Positions 1 through 10,595 are shown, counted from the first letter of the stretch. The stretch: DNA of 32,621 nt from an uncultured Devosia sp. (GCF_913055165.1 NZ_CAJXJS010000042.1:1-32621); one strand, 5' to 3'. Notes: generated by a model not told the origin, from the letters alone. A program made the numbers and translations.

Positions 1-105
1 ATGCTCTCGGTATTGGCGACCATGGCGGCGGGCTTCGCCGGCTGGCATGGTGGCAAGCTGGTGTTCGATCATGGCGTGGGCCTCATCATCTCGCCCCGCC
101 AATAA
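1..105 (+). CDS. DUF2231-type membrane protein, C-terminal end (partial)
   Basis: The first 105 bases are open in frame 1 and stop at TAA 103-105. They encode the last 34 residues of a protein that begins outside the window. The tail contains a small hydrophobic stretch followed by GWHGGKLVFDHGVG, which resembles the 'GWLGG.LVY.HGVGV' ending of DUF2231 membrane proteins. These are small four-helix proteins often found next to cytochrome and oxidase genes. The end overlaps by 20 bases with the end of the converging CopD-family gene. Family assignment rests on this short tail only, so it is tentative; the molecular role of DUF2231 is not established. Confidence 0.6.
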   Translation: MLSVLATMAAGFAGWHGGKLVFDHGVGLIISPRQ

Positions 106-598
106 GCTGCTCGAACAGCTCTGAAAGCGCGCCGGGTGCGAAGAACCGGGCCAGAATGCCGGGCCATGCGATATCCGGCTTGCCCAGCACCAGCACCAGG
201 ATCGCGGCAATGGCCGAAAAGGTGAGGGTGAGAACGATCACAAAACGCGCCAGCGGATAGACCCCGCCCGGCTCGAAGAGCCGCAGGATCATCAGCCCGG
301 AAAAGATGTGCACGCCGGTCATCACCGAAACGCCCACCAGCTTGGCTGAAAACCAGTTCTCATAGGTGCCCTGCAGAAAAATCAGCACCGTCCCGGAGGC
401 GATCGCGACAAAGGCGGCGGGGGAGACCAGCCCGACATAGAAGAAACGGGTAAAGGCATGTAGCTTGTGCAGCGCCTCGCCCGACAATCCCCGCCGCTCC
501 CGATAGAGCAGGGGCAGGGCGATCAGGCCCGCCGACCACCCCGCAATGGTCGCGACATGGATGAATTTGAGCCAGGTAACCAGCAAAGCGAGGCTCAT
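86..598 (-). CDS. CopD-family four-helix membrane protein
   Basis: A 170-residue integral membrane protein with about four hydrophobic segments (roughly residues 5-27, 50-75, 85-105 and 115-138). It opens with WLKFIHVATIAGWSAGL, the 'W.K.lHv....W.aGl' pattern shared by CopD-domain, DUF2269 and HemJ-like proteins, whose conserved His lies in helix 1. CopD proteins are linked to copper uptake or heme/oxidase maturation; the exact role here is not known. Its ATG overlaps the TGA of the upstream CtaG-type gene (ATGA, 595-598), so the two are probably translationally coupled and act together in respiratory oxidase assembly. It is too short to be a full CopCD fusion. HemJ is a weaker alternative. 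Confidence 0.75.
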   Translation of the reverse strand: MSLALLVTWLKFIHVATIAGWSAGLIALPLLYRERRGLSGEALHKLHAFTRFFYVGLVSPAAFVAIASGTVLIFLQGTYENWFSAKLVGVSVMTGVHIFSGLMILRLFEPGGVYPLARFVIVLTLTFSAIAAILVLVLGKPDIAWPGILARFFAPGALSELFEQLIGGAR

Positions 599-1347
599 TC
601 AGCCACCGCCCTGTCCGTCCGGATCGCGTTAAGCAGCCGCCACAGTACAAGCGCCATCAGCGGCAGATTGGCCGGCACCCACATGATGAGCCCTGCCAAT
701 TGCTGGTCCTCCAGCGGCAAAAGGCCAAAACCCATCGTGCTGCCCAGATGCGGCAGATAGAGCGGGCTCGGCGCAAACACCAGCAGCGCGCCAAGCAGCC
801 CCATCTGGATGGCGCTGCAGAGGGCCGAAATGCCTGCGGCCATCGCGGCACGGCTGCGCAGCAGGCCCAGCCACAGCCAAGTGAAGCTGCCCAAAAGGCT
901 GACTTGCATGAGCCAATAGAGCGCGGGATGGGTGAAAGCGGATGTGTAGATGTCTGGTGCATGCCAGAGCCAGAGCGCCAGGGCCGAGAGCACCAGTGGC
1001 GGCAGCAACGCCATGCGCGTTCCCCATCGCGCGGGCAGGGTCAGCGCCAGCAGCGGCGCCAATACCATGGTCAGCGCCGCATGGTGCCCCACGCGCACTG
1101 AGAGCAGCGCAACGCTGAGCGCGCAAATCGGCGATACGAAGAGGATCACCGCCAGCAGCCACGCGCCAGCAAAGGCGAGCTGGCGATGGCGTCCTGCCTG
1201 CCGCAACAGCACAAATCCGGCCAGGGCCGTGAGGGTGAGGACAGAGAGCAGGGCGGGCTCGAAATTCCACCGGCCCCAGAGTGTCTCCAGGGTCGGTGGC
1301 GATCCGCAATAGCTCATGTCGAAGGAAAAGGCTGACGCTGGGTCCAT
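595..1347 (-). CDS. ctaG: Cytochrome c oxidase assembly protein, caa3-type CtaG family
   Basis: A 250-residue polytopic membrane protein with about seven hydrophobic segments. Diagnostic pieces are VGHHAALTMVLAPLLAL, WLWHAPDIYTSAF and DQQLAGLIMWVPANLP, all typical of the caa3_CtaG family, which helps assemble caa3-type and related terminal oxidases and is thought to be involved in copper handling. It is distinct from the Cox11-type protein also called CtaG. I chose the ATG at 1347 because the open frame upstream runs into the end of the PQQ dehydrogenase and reads as non-protein. An ATG at 1377, preceded by a G-rich stretch, is possible. It follows the dehydrogenase by about 75 bases and overlaps the CopD-family gene by ATGA, suggesting an operon. 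Confidence 0.8.
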   Translation of the reverse strand: MDPASAFSFDMSYCGSPPTLETLWGRWNFEPALLSVLTLTALAGFVLLRQAGRHRQLAFAGAWLLAVILFVSPICALSVALLSVRVGHHAALTMVLAPLLALTLPARWGTRMALLPPLVLSALALWLWHAPDIYTSAFTHPALYWLMQVSLLGSFTWLWLGLLRSRAAMAAGISALCSAIQMGLLGALLVFAPSPLYLPHLGSTMGFGLLPLEDQQLAGLIMWVPANLPLMALVLWRLLNAIRTDRAVAE

Positions 1348-1420
1348 TTCCGTTCCGGATGTTGGAGGTTGTCCCATTCCGCGCCACCCCCGTAAGGGAA
1401 GGGCGGATTGGGTCTTGCGG

Positions 1421-4090
1421 CTAAGGTTGCTCGTCGCCCTCGCTTCCGCTGGTGTCACCGCCGGGCAGCGCATAGGCGATGAAATAGTCGCCAATGGGCG
1501 TTTCCATGAAGTCATGGCCACCGGCATTGATGACCACGATCTGGCGACCTTGAGATTCGTAAGTCATCGGGGTTGCCTGGCCGCCGGCGGGCAGTGTCAC
1601 TTCCCAGAGCCGCTCGCCGGTCTCGATATCGATGGCGCGGAAAAGGTCGTCGGTGGCCGCGCCGATGAAGAACAGGCCGGAAGCAGTGATGAAGCCACCG
1701 GCATTATTGGGCGTGCCGATATCGAATGGCAGCATGGAGGGAATGCCGAACGGGCCATTCTTGCGGGCGGTGCCGAAGGGGCGATCCCAAAGCATTTCGC
1801 GGGTATTGAGATCGATCGCGGCGATCCCGCCATAGGGCGGCTCCTTGCACAACAAGCCTGTGAACGGCACTCGCCAGCCGGCATTGACGCGAATGCCATA
1901 GGGCGCCTCGGCCTGCGGGCTGATCGAGCCATGCGAACCCGATCCTGCGGAGGGTTCATAGTTCGGATCGGCGATGGAATAGATGCCCATCTCGTCGACC
2001 TGCTCGCGTGGGATCAGCTGGTTGTAGTTCGGCATGTTGTTGTAATTGGCGATGAGGATGCCGCGTTCGGGATCGACGGCAATGCCGCCCCAGTCCGACC
2101 CGCCATTGTAGCCGGGGAACTGGATCCAGGGCTGATCGACCGTCGGCGGGGTATAGACGCCGTCATATTCGGCCTGGCGATACTGGATGCGACACCAGAG
2201 CTGGTCGAGCGGTGTGGCGCCCCACATATCGGCCTCGGTAATCTCGGGCTTCAAAAGATTGGGGAAGTCCGTGACATAAGGCTGGGTCGGTGACAGGCGC
2301 TCGGGCTCGACGCCACCCTGAGGGGCAGGACGCTCCTCGATATTGACCAGCGGCTCACCGGTTTCGCGATTGAGGATATAGAACTGTGCTTGCTTGGACG
2401 GCATGATGATGGCCGGAACCGGCCCCTCATCGGTGGGGAAATCCACCAAGGTACCTTGGCCGCCGAGGTCGTAGTCCCAGACATCGTAATGCACGGTCTG
2501 GTAGTGCCAGGCCACCTCGCCGGTTTCGACATCCAGAGCCACTATGGCGGTGGAGTAGGTGTTCTCCTGTTCCGAACGCGTGCCGCCCCAATAATCGACG
2601 GCCGAATTGCCCATGGGCAGATAGACCAGGCCAAGTTCGTCATCGCCTGAAGCAATGGTCCACATGTTCGGCGTGCCGGGCGAATAGATATCACCCTCCG
2701 GCGGCAGGCCGTTTTCGCCCGGACGGTTCATGTCCCAGGCCCATTCGAGTTCACCAGTGACGGCATTGTAGCCGCGGATAACACCCGAAGGTGCGGTGCG
2801 CTGCTGGTTGTCGCTGACCTGGCTGCCCACCACCAGCACGTCGCGCACCAAGGTCGGGGGCGAGGTCGGGGCGTAAAAGCCGGGCGCGGTATCGCCAATG
2901 CCTTCGAGCAGGTTGACCGTGCCGGCATTGCCGAAATCGGGGCAGGGCTGGCCGGTCTCGGTATCCAGCGCAATCATGCGCGCATCATGGGTGAGGTTCA
3001 CCGTGCGGGTCGCGCAGATGTCGTCACGCTCGGCGGTCGGGTCCTCGAAATAGACAAGGCCCCGGCAGGAGGCGTTGTAGCCGACATTGTCGGTCGAAAC
3101 CTCAGGGTCGTAGGTCCAGAATTCGGCGCCTGTGGCCGCGTCCAGCGCGGTGATGTGGTTGGTGGCTGAGCACAGGTACAGCCTGTCACCGACCTTGACC
3201 GGGGTGTTCTGGTTGCCGAAGGGCTCGTCGCCTTCCGGCATGTCGCCGGTACGGTATTCCCAGATTTTTTCGAGCTGGCCGACATTGTCCGGCGTAATCT
3301 GGTCGAGCGGCGAATAGCGCGTGGCGTGATTGGTGCCGCCATAGGCGGGCCAATCCCGTCCGACTTCGATGGATACGTAGGTCGGTTCCACGCCCTGCGG
3401 AGAGATCAACTCTTCTCCGCCCTCAAGCGGCGGGCCTTCCGGTGCGTCGCCAGCATCGGCCGGTTCGGCGGCGATGGCCGGTTCTGCCTGGGTTTCGGGT
3501 TCCGCTGGGGTGAGGGCGTCGCTTCCGGATGGGGGTGCCACCTGGTCGGTGCCAGGTTGGGTGCCGCTCTGTGGAACCGAGGGTTCCAGCTGGTTCCCGG
3601 GTTGCGCGACGGGCTCGTCGACTTCCTGTGCGATCGTGCTCTCAACGCCGTGGTTGGCTACACCAATGGCAGCGATGGCGCCCGTCATTGTAACCAGGGC
3701 TGCCATGGCTCCGGTCCCGAAGCGGCGCACAGAACCCCGGAGCGCGGGGAGCGTGGTCAGCACGAGAATGAGGACGATGGTTGGGGCGAGGAGCCGCGGG
3801 ACCTGCGCCCACCAATCGAAGCCGGCCTCCCAGAATGCCCAGACTAGAGTTGCCACCCAGGTTATGAGGTAAATCCAGACAGCTGCCATCTCCCGCCGAA
3901 ACAGAAACCATGCGGTGAGCAGCAGGCCGATGCCGGCCGGCAGGTAATACCAGGACCCGCCCAGGGTGATGAGCCACAGCCCGCCTGCCGCAATCGGCAG
4001 GCCGAAGACAAGCAGCACAACCCCGACAAACATGGTCCACCAGAAGCCAAATCCCCTATGGTCGTGGCGCGGCGATGCTTGCTCAGTCAT
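1421..4090 (-). CDS. Membrane-bound PQQ-dependent dehydrogenase, glucose/quinate/shikimate family
   Basis: An 889-residue inner-membrane quinoprotein that oxidises a sugar or polyol-type substrate in the periplasm and passes electrons to ubiquinone. Residues ~16-145 hold about five transmembrane helices. Residues ~152-235 are a linker rich in Pro, Glu, Ala and Gln. The eight-bladed propeller starts near RDWPAYGGTNHATRYSPL. In the propeller, HYDVWDYD matches the region with the proposed catalytic Asp of E. coli glucose dehydrogenase, and MPSKQAQFYILNR carries the matching PQQ-side Lys. The start at 4090 is set by GGAGGG five bases upstream; the longer open frame to 4222 lacks such a site. E. 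coli Gcd is about 796 residues, and the difference is mostly the linker. The substrate (glucose, quinate or other) cannot be decided. No PQQ biosynthesis genes are in the window. Confidence 0.9.
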   Translation of the reverse strand: MTEQASPRHDHRGFGFWWTMFVGVVLLVFGLPIAAGGLWLITLGGSWYYLPAGIGLLLTAWFLFRREMAAVWIYLITWVATLVWAFWEAGFDWWAQVPRLLAPTIVLILVLTTLPALRGSVRRFGTGAMAALVTMTGAIAAIGVANHGVESTIAQEVDEPVAQPGNQLEPSVPQSGTQPGTDQVAPPSGSDALTPAEPETQAEPAIAAEPADAGDAPEGPPLEGGEELISPQGVEPTYVSIEVGRDWPAYGGTNHATRYSPLDQITPDNVGQLEKIWEYRTGDMPEGDEPFGNQNTPVKVGDRLYLCSATNHITALDAATGAEFWTYDPEVSTDNVGYNASCRGLVYFEDPTAERDDICATRTVNLTHDARMIALDTETGQPCPDFGNAGTVNLLEGIGDTAPGFYAPTSPPTLVRDVLVVGSQVSDNQQRTAPSGVIRGYNAVTGELEWAWDMNRPGENGLPPEGDIYSPGTPNMWTIASGDDELGLVYLPMGNSAVDYWGGTRSEQENTYSTAIVALDVETGEVAWHYQTVHYDVWDYDLGGQGTLVDFPTDEGPVPAIIMPSKQAQFYILNRETGEPLVNIEERPAPQGGVEPERLSPTQPYVTDFPNLLKPEITEADMWGATPLDQLWCRIQYRQAEYDGVYTPPTVDQPWIQFPGYNGGSDWGGIAVDPERGILIANYNNMPNYNQLIPREQVDEMGIYSIADPNYEPSAGSGSHGSISPQAEAPYGIRVNAGWRVPFTGLLCKEPPYGGIAAIDLNTREMLWDRPFGTARKNGPFGIPSMLPFDIGTPNNAGGFITASGLFFIGAATDDLFRAIDIETGERLWEVTLPAGGQATPMTYESQGRQIVVINAGGHDFMETPIGDYFIAYALPGGDTSGSEGDEQP

Positions 4091-4094
4091 GCTT

Positions 4095-4100
4095 CCCTCC
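4095..4100 (-). promoter_or_regulatory. Shine-Dalgarno site fixing the dehydrogenase start
   Basis: GGAGGG read on the minus strand, ending four bases before the ATG at 4090. It argues against the 44-residue longer open frame that begins at 4222. Confidence 0.8.
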
Positions 4101-4160
4101 AATAGCCTGCTTTGTCGTGCAACGCCCCGATCCGGCCACAGTTCCGAACTGATTGCGCCG

Positions 4161-5204
4161 TTAACGCCCGATGCGTCTGAGGAAGGCCGCGGTTTCAATC
4201 TCGTCTTCGTCGAGCCCTTCAATCCACTTCAGCCGCCTGGAGCGGCGAAGACTGTCCTCTTGCCAAGCCAAGGTGATGGCGGGGTGGACGTAGCACTGCC
4301 GGCACACTGTGCGGGTGTTTCCCAGCCGTGCCGCGACCTGATCCAGAACCTGATTGATGGTGCGCGTCCGCGCCGTCTTGGTCTCCGGCACATCGGTTTC
4401 CGAGAAGAGCCCGAAGGCACGCACTGTCGCCGCCCAGGTGCGAAAGTGCTTGGAAGTGAACTCCGATCCCGCGAAGGTGGCAATGTAGTCGTTGACGTCA
4501 CGCGAGGTGATCGCGCTGCGTCCGCCTTCCGCCTGATACTGAAACAGATGCTGGCCGGGCATCTCCTGGAGGGACCGCACGATATTGGCGATCCTGCGAT
4601 CGGTCAGTTGCAGGCGCCACTGCTTTCCGGATTTGCCCTTGAAGTGGAAATGCAGCGTCGCTCCGGTGATTTCGACGTGCCTGTTCCGCAGGGTTGTCAG
4701 TCCGAAGCTCTTGTTCTGGCGCATATAAGCGGGATTGCCGATACGGATCAGGCTGTGATCCAGCAGCCAGACGACAGAGGCCACGACTTTTTCATAACTG
4801 AAGCTGCGACGACGTAGATCGGCTTGCACCTGCTGGCGCAGCGCAGGCAAGGCTCTGGAAAAGTCGAGCAAGGTGTCAAATTTGGTGGCACTGCGATGCT
4901 CGGTCCATTGGGCATGATAGCGATATTGCTTGCGGCCCTTTTCGTCCCGCCCCGTGGCCTGGACGTGGCCGCAGGCAACCCTGCATATCCAGACGTCAGT
5001 CCAGGCCGGAGGAATTGCCAGCGCGCGAATGCGCTTGAGCTCTGATGGATCGGGGCGAATACCGCTGTCGTCGACATAGGAGAAGCCCGTGCCTCGCTTT
5101 TGCCGGCGCCAGCCGGGTTCCTCATCGGACGAGTAGACGAGCGTCGGGGCTGGTCCGATTTCGTCGGCCCTCATGCGGTCGAGCACCTGTCTTGCCAGTC
5201 TCAT
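4161..5204 (-). CDS. DNA topoisomerase IB (eukaryal/poxvirus-like)
   Basis: A 347-residue type IB topoisomerase, which relaxes supercoils by nicking one strand through a 3'-phosphotyrosyl bond. An N-terminal domain (GTGFSYVDDSG ... AIPPAWTDVWIC) is followed by a catalytic domain. SKHFRTWAATV carries the conserved HFRTW signature, and TVCRQCYVHPAI carries the predicted nucleophilic Tyr. The length matches the small bacterial/viral form. The start at 5204 has GAGAGG upstream; the longer frame to 5309 adds an unlikely leader. The gene is divergent from ku-ligD, with 130 bases between the starts, so shared control or a functional link to strand-break repair is possible but unproven. Confidence 0.92.
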   Translation of the reverse strand: MRLARQVLDRMRADEIGPAPTLVYSSDEEPGWRRQKRGTGFSYVDDSGIRPDPSELKRIRALAIPPAWTDVWICRVACGHVQATGRDEKGRKQYRYHAQWTEHRSATKFDTLLDFSRALPALRQQVQADLRRRSFSYEKVVASVVWLLDHSLIRIGNPAYMRQNKSFGLTTLRNRHVEITGATLHFHFKGKSGKQWRLQLTDRRIANIVRSLQEMPGQHLFQYQAEGGRSAITSRDVNDYIATFAGSEFTSKHFRTWAATVRAFGLFSETDVPETKTARTRTINQVLDQVAARLGNTRTVCRQCYVHPAITLAWQEDSLRRSRRLKWIEGLDEDEIETAAFLRRIGR

Positions 5205-5248
5205 GGTTTGCCTCTCGGTCGCGCTGAGAATGGCGGTAGAGGCCAAAG

Positions 5249-5280
5249 CGTTCCCTTGGCCGCAGGAATGGGCCGGAACG
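5249..5280. other. Imperfect palindrome in the topoisomerase IB / ku divergent region
   Basis: CGTTCC (5249-5254) and GGCC (5258-5261) pair exactly with GGCC (5271-5274) and GGAACG (5275-5280), giving a 10-bp stem with a three-base bulge and a nine-base loop. It lies between the two divergent start codons and could be an operator or an RNA hairpin at the 5' end of a transcript. No regulator is identified. Confidence 0.45.
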
Positions 5281-5334
5281 GCGAGCCGGGTGTGGCGTTG
5301 AGTCGGCACATAACCCTGTCATCAGGACCAAGCC

Positions 5335-6219
5335 ATGCCTGCCTCACGTCCGATCTGGAAAGGCCAGTTGCGCCTGTCTCTCGTTGCCATCCCGGTGGAA
5401 CTGTTCAGCGCCGCGCGTTCGGGCGCCAAGCCAAGCTTCCGGCAAATTCACGAGCCAACCGGCAAGCCCATTCACTACGAAAAGGTCGTGGCGGGGGTGG
5501 GGCCGGTAGACAAGGACGAGATCATCAAGGGGTTCGAATATGAGAAGGGCGACTATGTTCTGCTCACGAACGAGGAGATCGATGCAGTCAAGCTCGAAAC
5601 CCGCAAGACGCTCGAACTGACGCAGTTCGTGGGCGCGTGCGAGATCGACCCGATCTATTATGACAAATCCTATTTCGTGGTGCCGACCGATGAGCTGGCG
5701 GAGGACGCGTTTCGCGTCATTCGTGATGCGTTGCGCCAGACCGAGAAAGTCGGGCTTGGGCAGCTCTCGATGCGCGGCAAGGAGTATCTGGCAGCCATCA
5801 AGCCCTCAGGGACAGGGCTGATGCTGGAGACGTTGCACTACGAGGATGAGATCCGCAAAGCCGATCCCTTCTTCGCACAAATTTCCGGCAAGAAGGCGGA
5901 AGCCGATCTATTGGAGGTCGCGACGGCGCTGATCGAAAAGAAGACGGCACCATTCGATGCCGGGGCCTTCAAGGACCACTATCAGAGCGCATTGAGAGAC
6001 CTGATCAAACGTAAGATGAAGTCCAAGGGCCGGAAGATCACCGCTACCGAAGAGGAGGCACCAGAGAGGCCGAGCGGGGAAAACGTGGTCGACCTGATGG
6101 CCGCGCTAAAGGAAAGCCTGGAAGGCGGTGGCAAGAAGAACGCACCTTCTTCTCGTAAGTCTTCGACCGGCCGGAAAACGACGTCGTCCTCTTCATCATC
6201 GCGCAAGAAGGCCGGTTGA
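5335..6219 (+). CDS. ku: Non-homologous end joining protein Ku
   Basis: A 294-residue bacterial Ku, which forms a homodimeric ring on DNA double-strand ends and recruits LigD. It opens with RPIWKGQLRLSLVAIPVELF, the standard bacterial Ku start, and the central beta-barrel/bridge domain runs to about residue 240. The C-terminal ~35 residues are a Lys/Ser/Arg-rich low-complexity tail (GGGKKNAPSSRKSS and onward); similar basic tails in bacterial Ku proteins affect DNA binding and sliding. The stop lies two bases before the ligD ATG, so the two are almost certainly one operon. Start: ATG after AGGA. Confidence 0.96.
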   Translation: MPASRPIWKGQLRLSLVAIPVELFSAARSGAKPSFRQIHEPTGKPIHYEKVVAGVGPVDKDEIIKGFEYEKGDYVLLTNEEIDAVKLETRKTLELTQFVGACEIDPIYYDKSYFVVPTDELAEDAFRVIRDALRQTEKVGLGQLSMRGKEYLAAIKPSGTGLMLETLHYEDEIRKADPFFAQISGKKAEADLLEVATALIEKKTAPFDAGAFKDHYQSALRDLIKRKMKSKGRKITATEEEAPERPSGENVVDLMAALKESLEGGGKKNAPSSRKSSTGRKTTSSSSSSRKKAG

Positions 6220-6221
6220 CC

Positions 6222-8750
6222 ATGGCCACAAAGGCACAGGACTTGCTGAAGGACTACAAGGCGAAGCGCAATTTCGCCAAGACGCAGGAGCCGGCGGGCG
6301 CGGCCCCAAAACATGGCGAAGGTGGGCGGGGCAAGTTCGTCGTCCAGAAACACGACGCAACACGACTGCACTATGATTTCCGCATCGAACTGGATGGGGT
6401 GCTCAAGAGTTGGGCCGTCACCAAAGGGCCGTCAAATAATCCGGGCGACAAGCGCTTGGCGGTGCGGGTGGAGGACCACCCACTCGAATATGGAGGTTTC
6501 GAAGGCACCATTCCCGAGGGGGAATATGGCGGCGGCACCGTCATGTTGTGGGATCGAGGGACCTGGGAGCCGGTCGGCGACCCCCATGAGGGCCTTGCGA
6601 AGGGCGACCTCAAGCTTCGTCTCTATGGTCAGCGCATGAAGGGCGAGTATGTGCTGGTGCACATGAAGGGTCGCGACACCAAGCGCCGAAACGCGCCAGA
6701 TCGCGAGAACTGGTTGTTGATCAAGCATCGGGACAGCTATGCGCGCGACAAGAATACGCTGACCACACGGTTCACGCGCTCGGTGGAGACGGGCCGTGAC
6801 TTCAAGGCCATCGCGGCAGGCGGGAAGCCGGAAAAAGACAGCAATATGCCGGCCGAAAACGTATGGCGCTCTGATCCGGAGAAAGCTGAAAAGGACGACC
6901 AGAAATCCCGGATCACGGCAAAGGCGACTGATGCCAAGACGCCGGCTTTTCGTCCTGTGCAACTTGCCACGCTGGTCGACACTGTCCCCTCGGGCCACGG
7001 CTGGCTGTTCGAAATGAAATATGACGGCTATCGCTGCCTTGCCGCCGTCGCGGGAGACAGGGTGCGGCTTTATACCCGCAACGGGCTGGATTGGACGGAC
7101 CGGTTCGGCGCCTTGGTCGAACCGCTACAGCAGCTCAAGATCGGCTCAGCGCTCATTGATGGGGAGATCTGTGCCTTCGACGGCAAGGGACGAACGGACT
7201 TTTCCACGCTCAAGAATGTCCTGTCCGATGGCGGGCGACTGGAATTTTTCGCCTTCGACTTGTTGGAAGCCGATGGCGATGACCTGACAAAACTGCCCCT
7301 GGTGGAGCGAAAGACGCGGCTCGAAGCCCTGCTCGGCAAGTCCACCAAGAAGGACCCGGTCCAGTATTCCTCGCATGTCACGGGGCACGGTCAAAAGGTG
7401 CTCGACGCGCTGTGCCGCGATGGGCATGAGGGCGTGATCGCCAAGCGGGCTGACGCGCCCTACCGGGGTGAGCGGACCAAGGGCTGGCTTAAGATCAAGT
7501 GTCTCAAGCGGCAGGAATTTGTCATCGGGGGGTGGTCACCTTCGACCAAGCGACGGGGTTTTGCGTCGCTGCTGTTGGGCACCTGGGAAGGCGACAAGTT
7601 GCTCTACCGGGGGCGCGTCGGCACCGGCTTCAGCCAGGACGTGCTGGCCGAACTCGACCAAAAACTGCAAAAGCTCCGTCGCAAGACCAGCCCATTCGAT
7701 GCTGTGCCAAGGGAGCGATCGCGCGGTGCGCGCTGGGTGCGACCTGAGCTGGTGGCGGAGATTGCCTATGCCGAACTCACCGGGGACGATATTCTTCGCC
7801 ATCCCAGCTTTATCGGCCTGCGCGGTGACAAGCCCGCCAAGGAGGTTCGCATGGAACAGAGCCAGGGGATCGATGATGACGGCGAGGCCGTGGCTGAGAA
7901 ACTCGGCGTGCGCCTGACTTCTCCGGACCGGGTGGTTTATCCGGGGCAGGGGATCACCAAGTCACAGTTGGTGGCCTATTATGAAGACGTGGCCAAGGCC
8001 ATGTTGCCGCATATCGAAAACCGCCCCCTCAGCCTGGTGCGCTGCCCGCAAGGGCGCGCGAAGCACTGCTTCTTCCAGAAGCACGATACGGGCGGTTTCC
8101 CCGAGCAACTCAAGGCCAAGCCAATCACCGAGAAGGACGGCGACACGAAGGACTATTTCTACGTCGATGACCTGGCCGGTCTGGTCGCGGGGACGCAGAT
8201 GAATGTGCTCGAATGGCACATCTGGGGCTCCCGCTTCGGCCATATCGAGAAGCCGGACCGACTGGTGTTCGATATCGATCCCGACGAGGGACTTGGATTT
8301 GGCGCCATAACGAGCGCTGCTCTCGATATCCGGGATCGGCTGAAGGCGGTGGGGCTAACCAGTTTTCCCATGGTTTCGGGTGGAAAGGGCATCCACGTTG
8401 TCGTGCCGCTGAAGCCGCAGGCGGAATGGGCAGAGGTCAAGGCATTCTGCAAGGCCTTCGCACAGCAGCTGGCCGATGATGAGCCTGACCGCTACACAGC
8501 GAACATGTCCAAGGCGCGCCGCAAGGGCCGGCTGTTCATTGACTATCTGCGCAATGAACGCGGCTCGACCGCGATCTGTCCGTGGTCGGTTCGTTCCCGT
8601 GCTGGCGCACCCGTGGCGGTGCCGGTTTCCTGGGATGAGGTTCCCAAGCTCAATGGGGCCAACACGTTTTCGTTGGCGGAGGCGGCAGAGCGGGCCAGCG
8701 ACAATGCCTGGCCGAATTATTTCCGGCAGAAGCAGGTCTTGCCCGACTGA
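6222..8750 (+). CDS. ligD: Multifunctional DNA ligase D (PE-ligase-polymerase)
   Basis: An 842-residue NHEJ enzyme that trims, fills and seals DNA ends. Domain order is 3'-phosphoesterase (residues ~37-175, with HDATRLHYDFRIE and EDHPLEYGGFEG), ATP-dependent ligase (~240-540, nucleophilic Lys266 in EMKYDGYR), then primase-polymerase (~565-830, metal-binding Asp684/Asp686 in DIDPDEG, SGGKGIHVVVPL, and the third Asp in LFIDYLRNERG). This PE-LIG-POL order is the one seen in Pseudomonas and many rhizobia, unlike mycobacterial POL-PE-LIG. All three active sites look intact. The ATG at 6222 is chosen; a TTG at 6216 overlapping the ku stop is possible. Confidence 0.96.
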   Translation: MATKAQDLLKDYKAKRNFAKTQEPAGAAPKHGEGGRGKFVVQKHDATRLHYDFRIELDGVLKSWAVTKGPSNNPGDKRLAVRVEDHPLEYGGFEGTIPEGEYGGGTVMLWDRGTWEPVGDPHEGLAKGDLKLRLYGQRMKGEYVLVHMKGRDTKRRNAPDRENWLLIKHRDSYARDKNTLTTRFTRSVETGRDFKAIAAGGKPEKDSNMPAENVWRSDPEKAEKDDQKSRITAKATDAKTPAFRPVQLATLVDTVPSGHGWLFEMKYDGYRCLAAVAGDRVRLYTRNGLDWTDRFGALVEPLQQLKIGSALIDGEICAFDGKGRTDFSTLKNVLSDGGRLEFFAFDLLEADGDDLTKLPLVERKTRLEALLGKSTKKDPVQYSSHVTGHGQKVLDALCRDGHEGVIAKRADAPYRGERTKGWLKIKCLKRQEFVIGGWSPSTKRRGFASLLLGTWEGDKLLYRGRVGTGFSQDVLAELDQKLQKLRRKTSPFDAVPRERSRGARWVRPELVAEIAYAELTGDDILRHPSFIGLRGDKPAKEVRMEQSQGIDDDGEAVAEKLGVRLTSPDRVVYPGQGITKSQLVAYYEDVAKAMLPHIENRPLSLVRCPQGRAKHCFFQKHDTGGFPEQLKAKPITEKDGDTKDYFYVDDLAGLVAGTQMNVLEWHIWGSRFGHIEKPDRLVFDIDPDEGLGFGAITSAALDIRDRLKAVGLTSFPMVSGGKGIHVVVPLKPQAEWAEVKAFCKAFAQQLADDEPDRYTANMSKARRKGRLFIDYLRNERGSTAICPWSVRSRAGAPVAVPVSWDEVPKLNGANTFSLAEAAERASDNAWPNYFRQKQVLPD

Positions 8751-8804
8751 CCCGGAGCCGCCCCAGAATTTCTGCTTCGCCCGCAAATAGCACTTGCTTC
8801 GAAC

Positions 8805-8820
8805 CGTACCGTACGGTACG
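8805..8820. promoter_or_regulatory. Perfect 16-bp palindrome, probable TetR operator
   Basis: CGTACCGTACGGTACG is an exact inverted repeat with no spacer. It lies 63 bases upstream of the GTG of the TetR-type gene and 5 bases after a -35-like TTGCTT (8794-8799). Its position and symmetry fit an autoregulatory TetR operator. Binding is inferred only. Confidence 0.65.
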
Positions 8821-8883
8821 CCTCTCTTCATGCAATGACGCCCGGACTTTCGGCGGCGGATTTCGACGGAGAGGGATGGTCCT

Positions 8884-10586
<1,703 letters not shown>

Positions 10587-10595
10587 GAACGCGAG

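Noticed and set aside
1316..2293. 325-codon + frame opposite the PQQ dehydrogenase
   Set aside because: Gly/Ala/Asp/Ile-rich shadow of the propeller repeats; not a plausible protein.
1421..4090. Deoxynivalenol-oxidising PQQ enzyme such as Devosia DepA
   Set aside because: The protein is the membrane-anchored glucose-dehydrogenase type with five helices, not the soluble periplasmic type of DepA.
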